From an uncultured Lachnospiraceae bacterium (GTDB taxonomy: Bacteria; Bacillota; Clostridia; Lachnospirales; Lachnospiraceae), in contig CAKRIL010000014.1 of assembly GCA_934343915.1 (NCBI GenBank), positions 9,246-73,245 of the forward strand: 64,000 nucleotides of DNA, read 5' to 3'. Each line of letters opens with the position of its first letter. The stretch's first letter is position 1. The notes beneath the pieces were generated by a model that saw nothing but the letters and a program-made list of their open reading frames with translations, did not search any database and had not been told where the DNA came from. Positions 9,191-15,855 of the stretch are shown here, one piece after another. Position numbers and translations under genes: made by a program.

Positions 9191-9203
9191 GGAGGGAAAA
9201 GAT

Positions 9204-11351
9204 ATGGCGATAAGAGTCAGTGGACTTATATCAGGACTTGATACAGACTCGATTGTTCAGGAGCTCGTATCAGCTTACTCTACCAAGAAAGAAAAATATG
9301 AAAAGGCTCAGACGAAGCTTGAATGGAAGATGGATGCATGGAAGACCATGAACAGCAAGATATACGGCTTCTATACATCAAGCCTGTCCGGAATGAGGCT
9401 GTCAAGTGCATACAGCCTCAAATCAAGCACTGTGTCTGACAGCAGTGTTGCGAAGGTTACGGCATCTTCAACGGCAGTCAACGGAACACAGAAGCTTAAG
9501 GTTAAGCAGCTTGCAGCGTCCGGATATATGACGGGTGGAGAGATTAAGACAACAGACGGTTCCAAGGTTGAGGGGGGTACACTGCTCAGCGATATGGGAA
9601 TAAGTGCGGGAAGTAAGCTTCAGGTTAATGGCAATGAAGTAACCGTGACCTCCGACATGACCATGAATACATTTGTAGCTGCACTCAAGGAAGCAGGTGT
9701 ATCCGCTAACTTTGATGAGAACAATCAGAGACTTTTTATCAATTCAAGTAAGCCTGGGGCAGAGGGAGAGTTCACAATCACAGCCGGCAATGCAGATGGA
9801 CTTAATGCAGTTCAGGCACTCGGAATATTTGCGGTAAAGGATGTCGACGGCAACGAGACAGCGGATATGGCAAAGTATCGTGAGCTTGCCAAGAACGGAA
9901 CAGGAGAGCAGAAGAGCATAGCGGCTGCGATTGTTGCGGCGGTTGACAAGTCTACGACTTACACGGAATCGGAGCTTGCGGCATATAACAGCACGATTTC
10001 CGCATATGATCAGAAGGCATCGGCTGTATCCGGGTACGAGTCGAAGCAGACGGTTGTAAAGAACTACGAAGAACAGAAGGCAATTGCCGAGAAGCATGAG
10101 AGCAAGCTTGATGAGTACAGAAAATTACTCGTAAAAGAGACTGTTCAGAATGATGACGGCACGGAAACAGAGGTTGAATATACAGATGCCGAGCTGGCAG
10201 ACATGAAGCAGTATATAAAGGACAACAACGGTGCTAGTGACTCCGATACTATTAAGAAGCTGGAAGAATATACCAAAATTGTTAATGCCAGGGCTTATCT
10301 TGATGAATACAATGCAGCTGATGCATATATAAGCGATTCTGCCAACAAGACGGCATACACCGAAGCGAAGGCATTCATTGATGATGCAGATAATATAACA
10401 GCTTACAATGAAGCTAAGACATATGTGGAGGACACCGCGAACATTACGGCTTACAATGAAGCTAAGACTGCGGTAAGCTCATCATCGGCAGCTTCCTTCA
10501 CATCGGATGCGGCAAGAATAAGCGGACAGGATTCCATTATTGAGCTTAACGGTGCCACATTTACAAGCAGCACCGGAACATTCTCAATCAACGGACTCTC
10601 TATCACAGCCATGCAGGTTACGGGCAACAATGAAGTCAGCGTAACAACCGCTACCGATACACAGGCTATATATGATAAGATTAAGGGATTCCTCGGAAAG
10701 TACAATGAGCTTATCACAGCTATGGATACGGCTTACAATGCAACCTCGGCAGGAGATTATGAGCCGCTCACGGACGATGAGAAGGAGGATATGACTGATT
10801 CCCAGATAGAGAAGTGGGAGACTAAGATTAAGGATTCACTTCTCCGCCGTGACAGTACCCTGGGCAATGCATCCTCGTCGATGAAGAGCATTATGAGCAG
10901 AAGCTTTGAGATTAATGGCAAGACATATTCACTTAATACATTCGGTATCAATACGCTGGGATATTTTTCAGCAGATACGAATGAGAGAGGCTGTCTTCAT
11001 ATAGACGGAGATGCTGATGACAGTAACACTTCGGGTAATGCTGATAAGCTCATGGCTGCAATCAATGAAGACCCTGAAGCAGTGACATCATTCTTCCAGC
11101 AGCTGTCGAATACTCTGTATGACGACCTCACCAAGAGAATGGCTTCGTCAAGCGTAAGCAGTATATACACAATATACAATGACAAGCAGATGTCCAGCGA
11201 GTACAGTGATTACAAGGACAAGATTGATAAGTGGCAGGATAAGCTTGATTACTATGAGGAGTACTATTACAAGAAGTTCTCGGCTATGGAGACGGCACTC
11301 TCCAAGCTTCAGTCTTCAACATCGTCACTTTCCAACCTTTTAGGTTCATGA
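9204..11351 (+). CDS. fliD: Flagellar filament capping protein FliD
   Basis: 715-aa cap protein that folds flagellin subunits at the filament tip. N-terminal motif MAIRVSGLISGLDTDSIVQE and C-terminal coiled coil (KIDKWQDKLDYYEEYYYKKF...ALSKLQSSTSSLSNLL) are intact. Start at ATG 9204 with GGGAGGG upstream; it overlaps nothing of flaG. Length is above the usual 450-550 residues because of a large central insertion. Within this, residues about 367-430 form four copies of a 16-residue repeat (see the repeat entry). Confidence 0.93.
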   Translation: MAIRVSGLISGLDTDSIVQELVSAYSTKKEKYEKAQTKLEWKMDAWKTMNSKIYGFYTSSLSGMRLSSAYSLKSSTVSDSSVAKVTASSTAVNGTQKLKVKQLAASGYMTGGEIKTTDGSKVEGGTLLSDMGISAGSKLQVNGNEVTVTSDMTMNTFVAALKEAGVSANFDENNQRLFINSSKPGAEGEFTITAGNADGLNAVQALGIFAVKDVDGNETADMAKYRELAKNGTGEQKSIAAAIVAAVDKSTTYTESELAAYNSTISAYDQKASAVSGYESKQTVVKNYEEQKAIAEKHESKLDEYRKLLVKETVQNDDGTETEVEYTDAELADMKQYIKDNNGASDSDTIKKLEEYTKIVNARAYLDEYNAADAYISDSANKTAYTEAKAFIDDADNITAYNEAKTYVEDTANITAYNEAKTAVSSSSAASFTSDAARISGQDSIIELNGATFTSSTGTFSINGLSITAMQVTGNNEVSVTTATDTQAIYDKIKGFLGKYNELITAMDTAYNATSAGDYEPLTDDEKEDMTDSQIEKWETKIKDSLLRRDSTLGNASSSMKSIMSRSFEINGKTYSLNTFGINTLGYFSADTNERGCLHIDGDADDSNTSGNADKLMAAINEDPEAVTSFFQQLSNTLYDDLTKRMASSSVSSIYTIYNDKQMSSEYSDYKDKIDKWQDKLDYYEEYYYKKFSAMETALSKLQSSTSSLSNLLGS
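10305..10496 (+). repeat. Four-copy 48-bp repeat inside fliD
   Basis: Copies begin near 10305, 10353, 10401 and 10449. The last two share an identical 20-base core (GCTTACAATGAAGCTAAGAC at 10401 and 10449); the first two are diverged. The encoded 16-residue unit has the core TAYNEAKTYVEDTAN. It lies in the surface-exposed insertion of FliD. Confidence 0.85.
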
Positions 11352-11356
11352 TGTGC

Positions 11357-11385
11357 TTTACATTGCGGCTATAATTTGATAAAAT
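11357..11385 (+). promoter_or_regulatory. Candidate sigma-A promoter for fliS
   Basis: TTTACA (11357-11362), 17 bases, then TAAAAT (11380-11385), in the 110-base gap between fliD and fliS. A hairpin with 8-bp arms ACAGCCCG/CGGGCTGT (11403-11433) follows without a T run, so it is a leader structure rather than a terminator. Confidence 0.42.
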
Positions 11386-11461
11386 ACATAAGTAATTACA
11401 TTACAGCCCGTTATGCGAGATATAGCGGGCTGTATGACGCGCAATAAGAGGAGGTCACGGT

Positions 11462-11845
11462 ATGAATACACCGGCAGGATATCAGCAGTATGAGAAGAGC
11501 AAGATCCTCACAGCATCACCGGCAGAGCTTACACTTATGCTATATGAGGGAGCGATCAAGTTCGCCAATATAGCGGTTATGGCTATTGAGAAGGGGGATG
11601 TTGAGAAGGCTCATAACAATATTCGTAAGGTTGAGAGAATCATAGAGGAGTTTCAGGCTACACTTAACCACAAGTATCCTGTTGCCAAGGATTTCGATGA
11701 AGTGTATAAGTATCTTCAGCAGAGACTTCTTGAGGCGAATATCAAGAAGGACAAGGAGATTATGGAGGAAATCTTGAGACATCTTAGAACCATGAGAGAT
11801 ACATGGAAGGATGTAATGAGACTTGCCAAGACGCAAGGAAAGTAG
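11462..11845 (+). CDS. fliS: Flagellin export chaperone FliS
   Basis: 127-aa helical chaperone that binds the flagellin C-terminus and prevents premature assembly. Family motif near the N-terminus: YQQYEKSKILTASPAELTLM, then LYEGAIKFANIA; central VERIIEEFQATLNHKYPVA. Excellent RBS (GAGGAGG) before ATG 11462. Confidence 0.95.
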   Translation: MNTPAGYQQYEKSKILTASPAELTLMLYEGAIKFANIAVMAIEKGDVEKAHNNIRKVERIIEEFQATLNHKYPVAKDFDEVYKYLQQRLLEANIKKDKEIMEEILRHLRTMRDTWKDVMRLAKTQGK

Positions 11846-11881
11846 CGTGAAATATATGAAGCTCAGAAAGTGAGGAACTGC

Positions 11882-12361
11882 ATGGGTATAACAGAGAGCT
11901 ATATGATCATACTTGATGAGAGCCTTGATAAGAAGATAGAGCTTCTTGATACACTCAATGCACTCAATGTACAGCAGACGGAGCTCCTTGACAGGGAGAA
12001 GTTCGACGAGGAAGGCTTTCACGGACTGAATGAAAAGAAGGCAGAGCTTATTGACAAGCTCAATGCCATGGACGACGGCTTTCAGCTTATATATGATAAG
12101 GTGAAGGGCGAGCTTGAAGGCAATCGTGACAGATACGCTGAGCAGATTAAGACGCTTCAGGGTAAGATTTCACAGATTATGGAGAAGAGCAATCACCTCA
12201 TGGCTGAGGAACAACGCAATAAGGAACGAATCAAGAATAAGTTCACCGTGCGCCGCAAGGAGCTTTCAAGTGTCAAGAAGAATAGTCGGTATGCGGCGAA
12301 TTATTATAAGACCATGAACAAGGTGACGAGCGAGCCTGTATTCATGGATAAGAAAAAGTAA
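11882..12361 (+). CDS. Probable flagellar chaperone (FliT/FlgN-like)
   Basis: 159-aa, wholly helical and charged protein with no strong signature. Its position directly after fliS and before flagellin is where FliT (chaperone of FliD) or a second FlgN-type chaperone is encoded. Residues 1-110 resemble FlgN/FliT helices (ESYMIILDESLDKKIELLDT); the basic tail (RRKELSSVKKNSRYAANYYK) ends in EPVFMDKKK. ATG 11882 has GAGGA 5 bases upstream; a GTG 12 bases earlier is less likely. Confidence 0.6.
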   Translation: MGITESYMIILDESLDKKIELLDTLNALNVQQTELLDREKFDEEGFHGLNEKKAELIDKLNAMDDGFQLIYDKVKGELEGNRDRYAEQIKTLQGKISQIMEKSNHLMAEEQRNKERIKNKFTVRRKELSSVKKNSRYAANYYKTMNKVTSEPVFMDKKK

Positions 12362-12390
12362 ATTTTTTTTAAAAAGATATTATTCGGATA

Positions 12391-12417
12391 TAAAGTTATG
12401 AGACTTGCATCCGATAT
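12391..12417 (+). promoter_or_regulatory. Sigma-28 promoter of flagellin
   Basis: TAAA (12391-12394), 15 bases, TCCGATAT (12410-12417), one base off the sigma-28 consensus GCCGATAT and with ideal spacing. It implies a transcript start near 12424 and a leader of about 98 bases. Confidence 0.85.
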
Positions 12418-12429
12418 AATATACAGAAG

Positions 12430-12514
12430 GTAAGAAATACTTACCAACTTGGGAATCTCAAGATTCCTACAACATTACATATCGGCATGGATGCCGATTA
12501 ATATTCAAGGAGGA
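12430..12514 (+). promoter_or_regulatory. Structured flagellin leader with CsrA-type hairpin
   Basis: Three hairpins in series: GTAAG/CTTAC (12430-12444), GGAATC/GATTCC (12452-12467) and ATCGGC-AUGGAU-GCCGAT (12481-12498). The third shows GGA (12489-12491) in a six-base loop, the standard CsrA recognition form. The Shine-Dalgarno AAGGAGGA (12507-12514) supplies further GGA motifs about 20 bases away, close to the spacing that one CsrA dimer can bridge. With fliW-csrA in the same operon this suggests the Bacillus-type FliW/CsrA/flagellin homeostasis circuit. Confidence 0.7.
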
Positions 12515-12521
12515 ATATACT

Positions 12522-13334
12522 ATGGTAGTACAGCACAATCTTACAGCGATGAATGCTAACAGACAGTTAGGCATCACAACTAGCGCACAGGCTAAGTCAT
12601 CTGAGAAGTTATCTTCCGGATACAGAATCAACAGAGCAGGCGATGACGCAGCAGGTCTTTCCATCTCCGAGAAGATGAGAAGCCAGATCAGAGGTCTTAA
12701 CAAGGCATCTGACAATGCAGCAGACGGTGTATCTCTTATCCAGACAGCAGAAGGTGCTCTTAACGAGGCTCACTCCATTCTTCAGAGAATGAACGAGCTC
12801 GCTACACAGGCTGCTAACGATACCAACACAACTGTTGATAGAAATGCTATCCAGGCAGAGGTTGATGCCCTCACATCTGAGATCGACAGAATCCAGTCCA
12901 CAACTCAGTTCAACACAATGAACTTAATTGATGGTTCTTTCTCAAGCAAGAACCTTCAGGTTGGTGCTCTCAGTGGACAGACAATCAAAATTTCTATCAG
13001 TAATATGAACTCAAGCAAAATCGGTGTAAGTGGACTTTCAGTATCTTCTAATGCTAAGGCTGGTAGTTCTATGTCAGCTATTCAGAAGGCTATTGAGAGC
13101 GTATCTACTCAGAGATCAGCTCTTGGTGCTCTTCAGAACAGACTTGAGCACACAATCGCTAACCTCGACACAACATCTGAGAATACTTCAGCAGCAGAGT
13201 CACGTATCCGTGATGTTGATATGGCTGAGGAGATGGTTGAGTACAGCAAGAACAACATCCTTGCTCAGGCTGGACAGTCTATGCTTGCACAGGCTAATCA
13301 GTCAACACAGGGCGTTCTTTCCTTACTTGGCTAA
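12522..13334 (+). CDS. hag: Flagellin
   Basis: 270-aa flagellin, the filament subunit. The N-terminal D0/D1 is conserved (VVQHNLTAMNANRQLGITTS, SSGYRINRAGDDAAGLSISE, and the D1 motif ILQRMNELATQAAND, the region read by TLR5), as is the C-terminal D1/D0 (AAESRIRDVDMAEEMVEYSK, NILAQAGQSMLAQANQSTQG). The central part (residues about 140-190) is short and Ser-rich, with no D2/D3 domains; these serines are plausible O-glycosylation sites for the neighbouring island. Codon use looks more biased than in neighbours, as expected for high expression. Confidence 0.97.
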   Translation: MVVQHNLTAMNANRQLGITTSAQAKSSEKLSSGYRINRAGDDAAGLSISEKMRSQIRGLNKASDNAADGVSLIQTAEGALNEAHSILQRMNELATQAANDTNTTVDRNAIQAEVDALTSEIDRIQSTTQFNTMNLIDGSFSSKNLQVGALSGQTIKISISNMNSSKIGVSGLSVSSNAKAGSSMSAIQKAIESVSTQRSALGALQNRLEHTIANLDTTSENTSAAESRIRDVDMAEEMVEYSKNNILAQAGQSMLAQANQSTQGVLSLLG

Positions 13335-13360
13335 TCCGTTGTAAGACAACTATCATGAGT

Positions 13361-13392
13361 AAAGACCGGTGGGTTCACCGGTCTTTATTTTT
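13361..13392 (+). terminator. Flagellin terminator
   Basis: 11-bp perfect stem AAAGACCGGTG (13361-13371) / CACCGGTCTTT (13376-13386), loop GGTT, followed by ATTTTTG. Strong rho-independent terminator for the flagellar operon. Confidence 0.92.
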
Positions 13393-13427
13393 GTGTAATA
13401 GGAACGAAGTTTCCTATTACACAAAAA
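13388..13427. repeat. 40-base near-perfect palindrome at the island boundary
   Basis: Arms of 17 bases (13388-13404 and 13411-13427; core TGTAATAGGAA / TTCCTATTACA) around a 6-base loop CGAAGT. It directly follows the flagellin terminator and directly precedes the convergent glycosyltransferase gene. Neither direction has a T run after the stem, so it is not a canonical terminator. Confidence 0.8.
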
Positions 13428-13432
13428 TGCTA

Positions 13433-14599
13433 TTAAGTAAGTGATGCGATTTGCAGCATCTCATTTACCCTATGTTGTATTGTATGTTTTTCTTTTATGA
13501 GCTTGTATCCGTTGATTGCTATGCGGAGACGTTCATCTTCATGCTTCAGATAGTAATCTGTTTTGTCTAAAAGTTCTTCTACAGAGCGGAATGCTTCAAT
13601 GTCACTTCCAACAGTAAAAAGTTCATCCATCTCAGGCTGATAATTCGACAGACAGAAGCCGCCGCATGCCATGATATCATATACGCGCTGTGGTATGCCG
13701 GATTCTATTGACGGGAGTGTTATGTTGAGGTTAATCTTGCTGCAGTAGAATATCTTGCTCATTTCGGTATTATAATCCACACGTCCATGACAGTTGACAT
13801 TAATGAGCGAAGGATTACTTGTATCTCCGGTGTATAAGTCAACGGAATGTTTCTCTGCAAGTGCATTGAGAAGAGTTACACGGTCTATCTCTGCAAGCTT
13901 TCGTGTGAGAAAAAGTAACCCAAGGAATTCATTGGTGCTGAGGCCGGTTGTATTCCAATTAAAGGCGTTTAAAGTTTCAGTAATGTTTTTCACAGCGTGT
14001 TCCGACAAAGAAGGCCATTGTTTCGGCTCGTTCCAGTTGCGTAGGTGTGTGAGAAGATAATGCTTCAGTTCAAATTGCGTAAGCTCATCAAAGTACCCTA
14101 TGTATGAATTATATGCGTTCTCTTGATAGAGTGTGCCAATAAACGAAATGTCGGAGGAAAATTTGCTGATTTCTTCATCCTTGAGGTCTATGGCACCGAT
14201 TCTGGTAGGATTGGCTGCCATCGGAAGATAGTAGACATTGGCATTATAAAGTGATTTGAGACGAAGGCATTCCTGCTTGTCAAATACGAAGGCATAGTTG
14301 TTGTCATGCTCCAATTCTCTGCAGAACAGGGAGGTAAGGGGCGAATCATATGTCCATGATATATAAGGTATTCCGTAGGAATGTGTGACCTGCGAAACAA
14401 TTGGTATGAACAGGTATGAGATAACATAGTCAGGCTTCTCACGTTCAATGGCGTCGGCAATTACAGGCATGTGAGCTTCGTCGGGATTGATTGGGTCGGG
14501 TTCTATTCCGCTGACAAGTGCAACGGTATGCCCCATCTCTATGAGAGCAAGGGCTAAATCACTGATTGACTTGGCAGCTACGACATACAGAAATTTCAT
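13433..14599 (-). CDS. CgeB-like glycosyltransferase (DUF3880 type), paralogue 1
   Basis: 388-aa GT-B-type transferase of the CgeB/DUF3880 group. N-terminal half: MKFLYVVAAKSISDLALALI, ISYLFIPIVSQV, SWTYDSPL. C-terminal glycosyltransferase half: FYCSKINLNITLPSIESGIP, RVYDIMACGGFCLSNYQPEM, and the ending region EHTIQHRVNEML. Four paralogues lie elsewhere in this window (14672, 52045, 54216, 61127). Read toward flagellin and divergent from the next paralogue across a 72-base AT-rich gap. Sugar donor unknown; flagellin or a glycan on it is the inferred acceptor. Confidence 0.82.
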   Translation of the reverse strand: MKFLYVVAAKSISDLALALIEMGHTVALVSGIEPDPINPDEAHMPVIADAIEREKPDYVISYLFIPIVSQVTHSYGIPYISWTYDSPLTSLFCRELEHDNNYAFVFDKQECLRLKSLYNANVYYLPMAANPTRIGAIDLKDEEISKFSSDISFIGTLYQENAYNSYIGYFDELTQFELKHYLLTHLRNWNEPKQWPSLSEHAVKNITETLNAFNWNTTGLSTNEFLGLLFLTRKLAEIDRVTLLNALAEKHSVDLYTGDTSNPSLINVNCHGRVDYNTEMSKIFYCSKINLNITLPSIESGIPQRVYDIMACGGFCLSNYQPEMDELFTVGSDIEAFRSVEELLDKTDYYLKHEDERLRIAINGYKLIKEKHTIQHRVNEMLQIASLT

Positions 14600-14627
14600 G
14601 AAATGGTATCATCCTTTCGTGTGATAT

Positions 14628-14646
14628 GATATAATAATATTATATC
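14628..14646. promoter_or_regulatory. AT-rich palindrome in a divergent promoter region
   Basis: Perfect palindrome GATATAATA-A-TATTATATC between two divergent glycosyltransferase genes. It contains TATAAT-like -10 sequences on both strands (TATAAT at 14630-14635 on the plus strand). It may be only back-to-back -10 boxes, or an operator. Confidence 0.4.
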
Positions 14647-14671
14647 ACCACAGTGGAGGAATGCCAAGCTG

Positions 14672-15829
14672 ATGAACATCATATATGTGGACTGGAACTG
14701 CTTTGGAGGAAGAGATATACTTGAGGCACTTTATAATATGGAACATCGGGTTCATGTGATCGGACTGTCTGAGAATGCCAGATACGGAAATGATGATGAG
14801 TTTATGGACAGATTAGTAAGGTTAATCAGATATAGGAACGCTGACTTGGTTATTTCTTTTAATTATTACCCGAGTATATCCGAAGCATGTATGAGGACGG
14901 GAGTAAGATATTTTGCGTGGATATATGACAGTCCGTATGTGAAAGTGTATGATAGAAGCATAGTAAATAATGTTAATTATATCGGAACCTTTGACAGCTT
15001 CACTGCTGATGAACTTAACAGAAAGGGAGCAACAACGGTTCACTATGTCCCACTTGCGGTCAATGCTAAGAGACTTGAGAAGTATGTGACGGCACAGTAT
15101 TGCGGACGGTGGCATGAAGTGTCCTTCGTGGGTTCATTATATAATGATAAGAACAGATTTTATGAGAGACTGTACGAAGCAGGGAGAGATATGCAGCTCA
15201 TAGGCTATATTGATGCAGTGATTGATGCACAGAGACATCTGTACGGGATTAATATTTTGGATGAGAGCCTGAGTGATGAAGTGGTCGATAAGATTAATAA
15301 GACTATGCCATATAAGGCAGTCGACGGCAGTTTTACGGATGAGCGAAGGGTGTACGCGGATTACTATATTGCACCGAGAGTGACTTTTCTTGACAGGCAG
15401 GAGATTATTACGAGACTGGCGGAACAGCACAGTGTTGATTATTATACATACACGGATTACAGACTTGGTAAAGCGCATAATTGCGGAAAAGTCGATTACT
15501 ATGAGGAGATGCCCGAGGTATTCGCTCATTCTAAGGTTAATCTTAACATATCACTAAGAAGCATAAGAACGGGAATTCCGCTCAGGGCAATGGATATTAT
15601 GGGGGCGGGGGGCTTCCTTCTCACCAACTATCAGGCGGATATGTTAAGGCATTTTGAGCCAGGGAAGCATTTTGACTATTATGTGTCGGTTGAAGAGGCG
15701 GTTGACAAGGCGGATTATTATATAAGACATGATGATGAACGTGGCAGGATTGCAGCGGCATCATTTGATGAAATATGTAAAGAACATACATTTGAACGCA
15801 GACTTAAGTGGATAATTAACCAGATATAG
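14672..15829 (+). CDS. CgeB-like glycosyltransferase (DUF3880 type), paralogue 2
   Basis: 385-aa member of the same family as the preceding minus-strand gene: MNIIYVDWNCFGGRDILEAL, ISFNYYPSISEAC, WIYDSPYVKVYD, HSKVNLNISLRSIRTGIPLR and DIMGAGGFLLTNYQ. GGAGGA lies 11 bases before ATG 14672. First gene of a long plus-strand run; licD follows 26 bases downstream. Likely cytoplasmic, with no signal peptide or membrane segment. Substrate unknown. Confidence 0.82.
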   Translation: MNIIYVDWNCFGGRDILEALYNMEHRVHVIGLSENARYGNDDEFMDRLVRLIRYRNADLVISFNYYPSISEACMRTGVRYFAWIYDSPYVKVYDRSIVNNVNYIGTFDSFTADELNRKGATTVHYVPLAVNAKRLEKYVTAQYCGRWHEVSFVGSLYNDKNRFYERLYEAGRDMQLIGYIDAVIDAQRHLYGINILDESLSDEVVDKINKTMPYKAVDGSFTDERRVYADYYIAPRVTFLDRQEIITRLAEQHSVDYYTYTDYRLGKAHNCGKVDYYEEMPEVFAHSKVNLNISLRSIRTGIPLRAMDIMGAGGFLLTNYQADMLRHFEPGKHFDYYVSVEEAVDKADYYIRHDDERGRIAAASFDEICKEHTFERRLKWIINQI

Positions 15830-15855
15830 AAAAAGATTAATTTGGAGGGGCATTG

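Noticed and set aside
10305..10496. Regular repeats that could be taken for a CRISPR array
   Set aside because: The period is 48 bp, a multiple of three inside an intact fliD frame, with no separate spacers and no cas genes.
13388..13427. Terminator for the minus-strand glycosyltransferase
   Set aside because: On the minus strand the stem is followed by TAAAGACC, with no T run.
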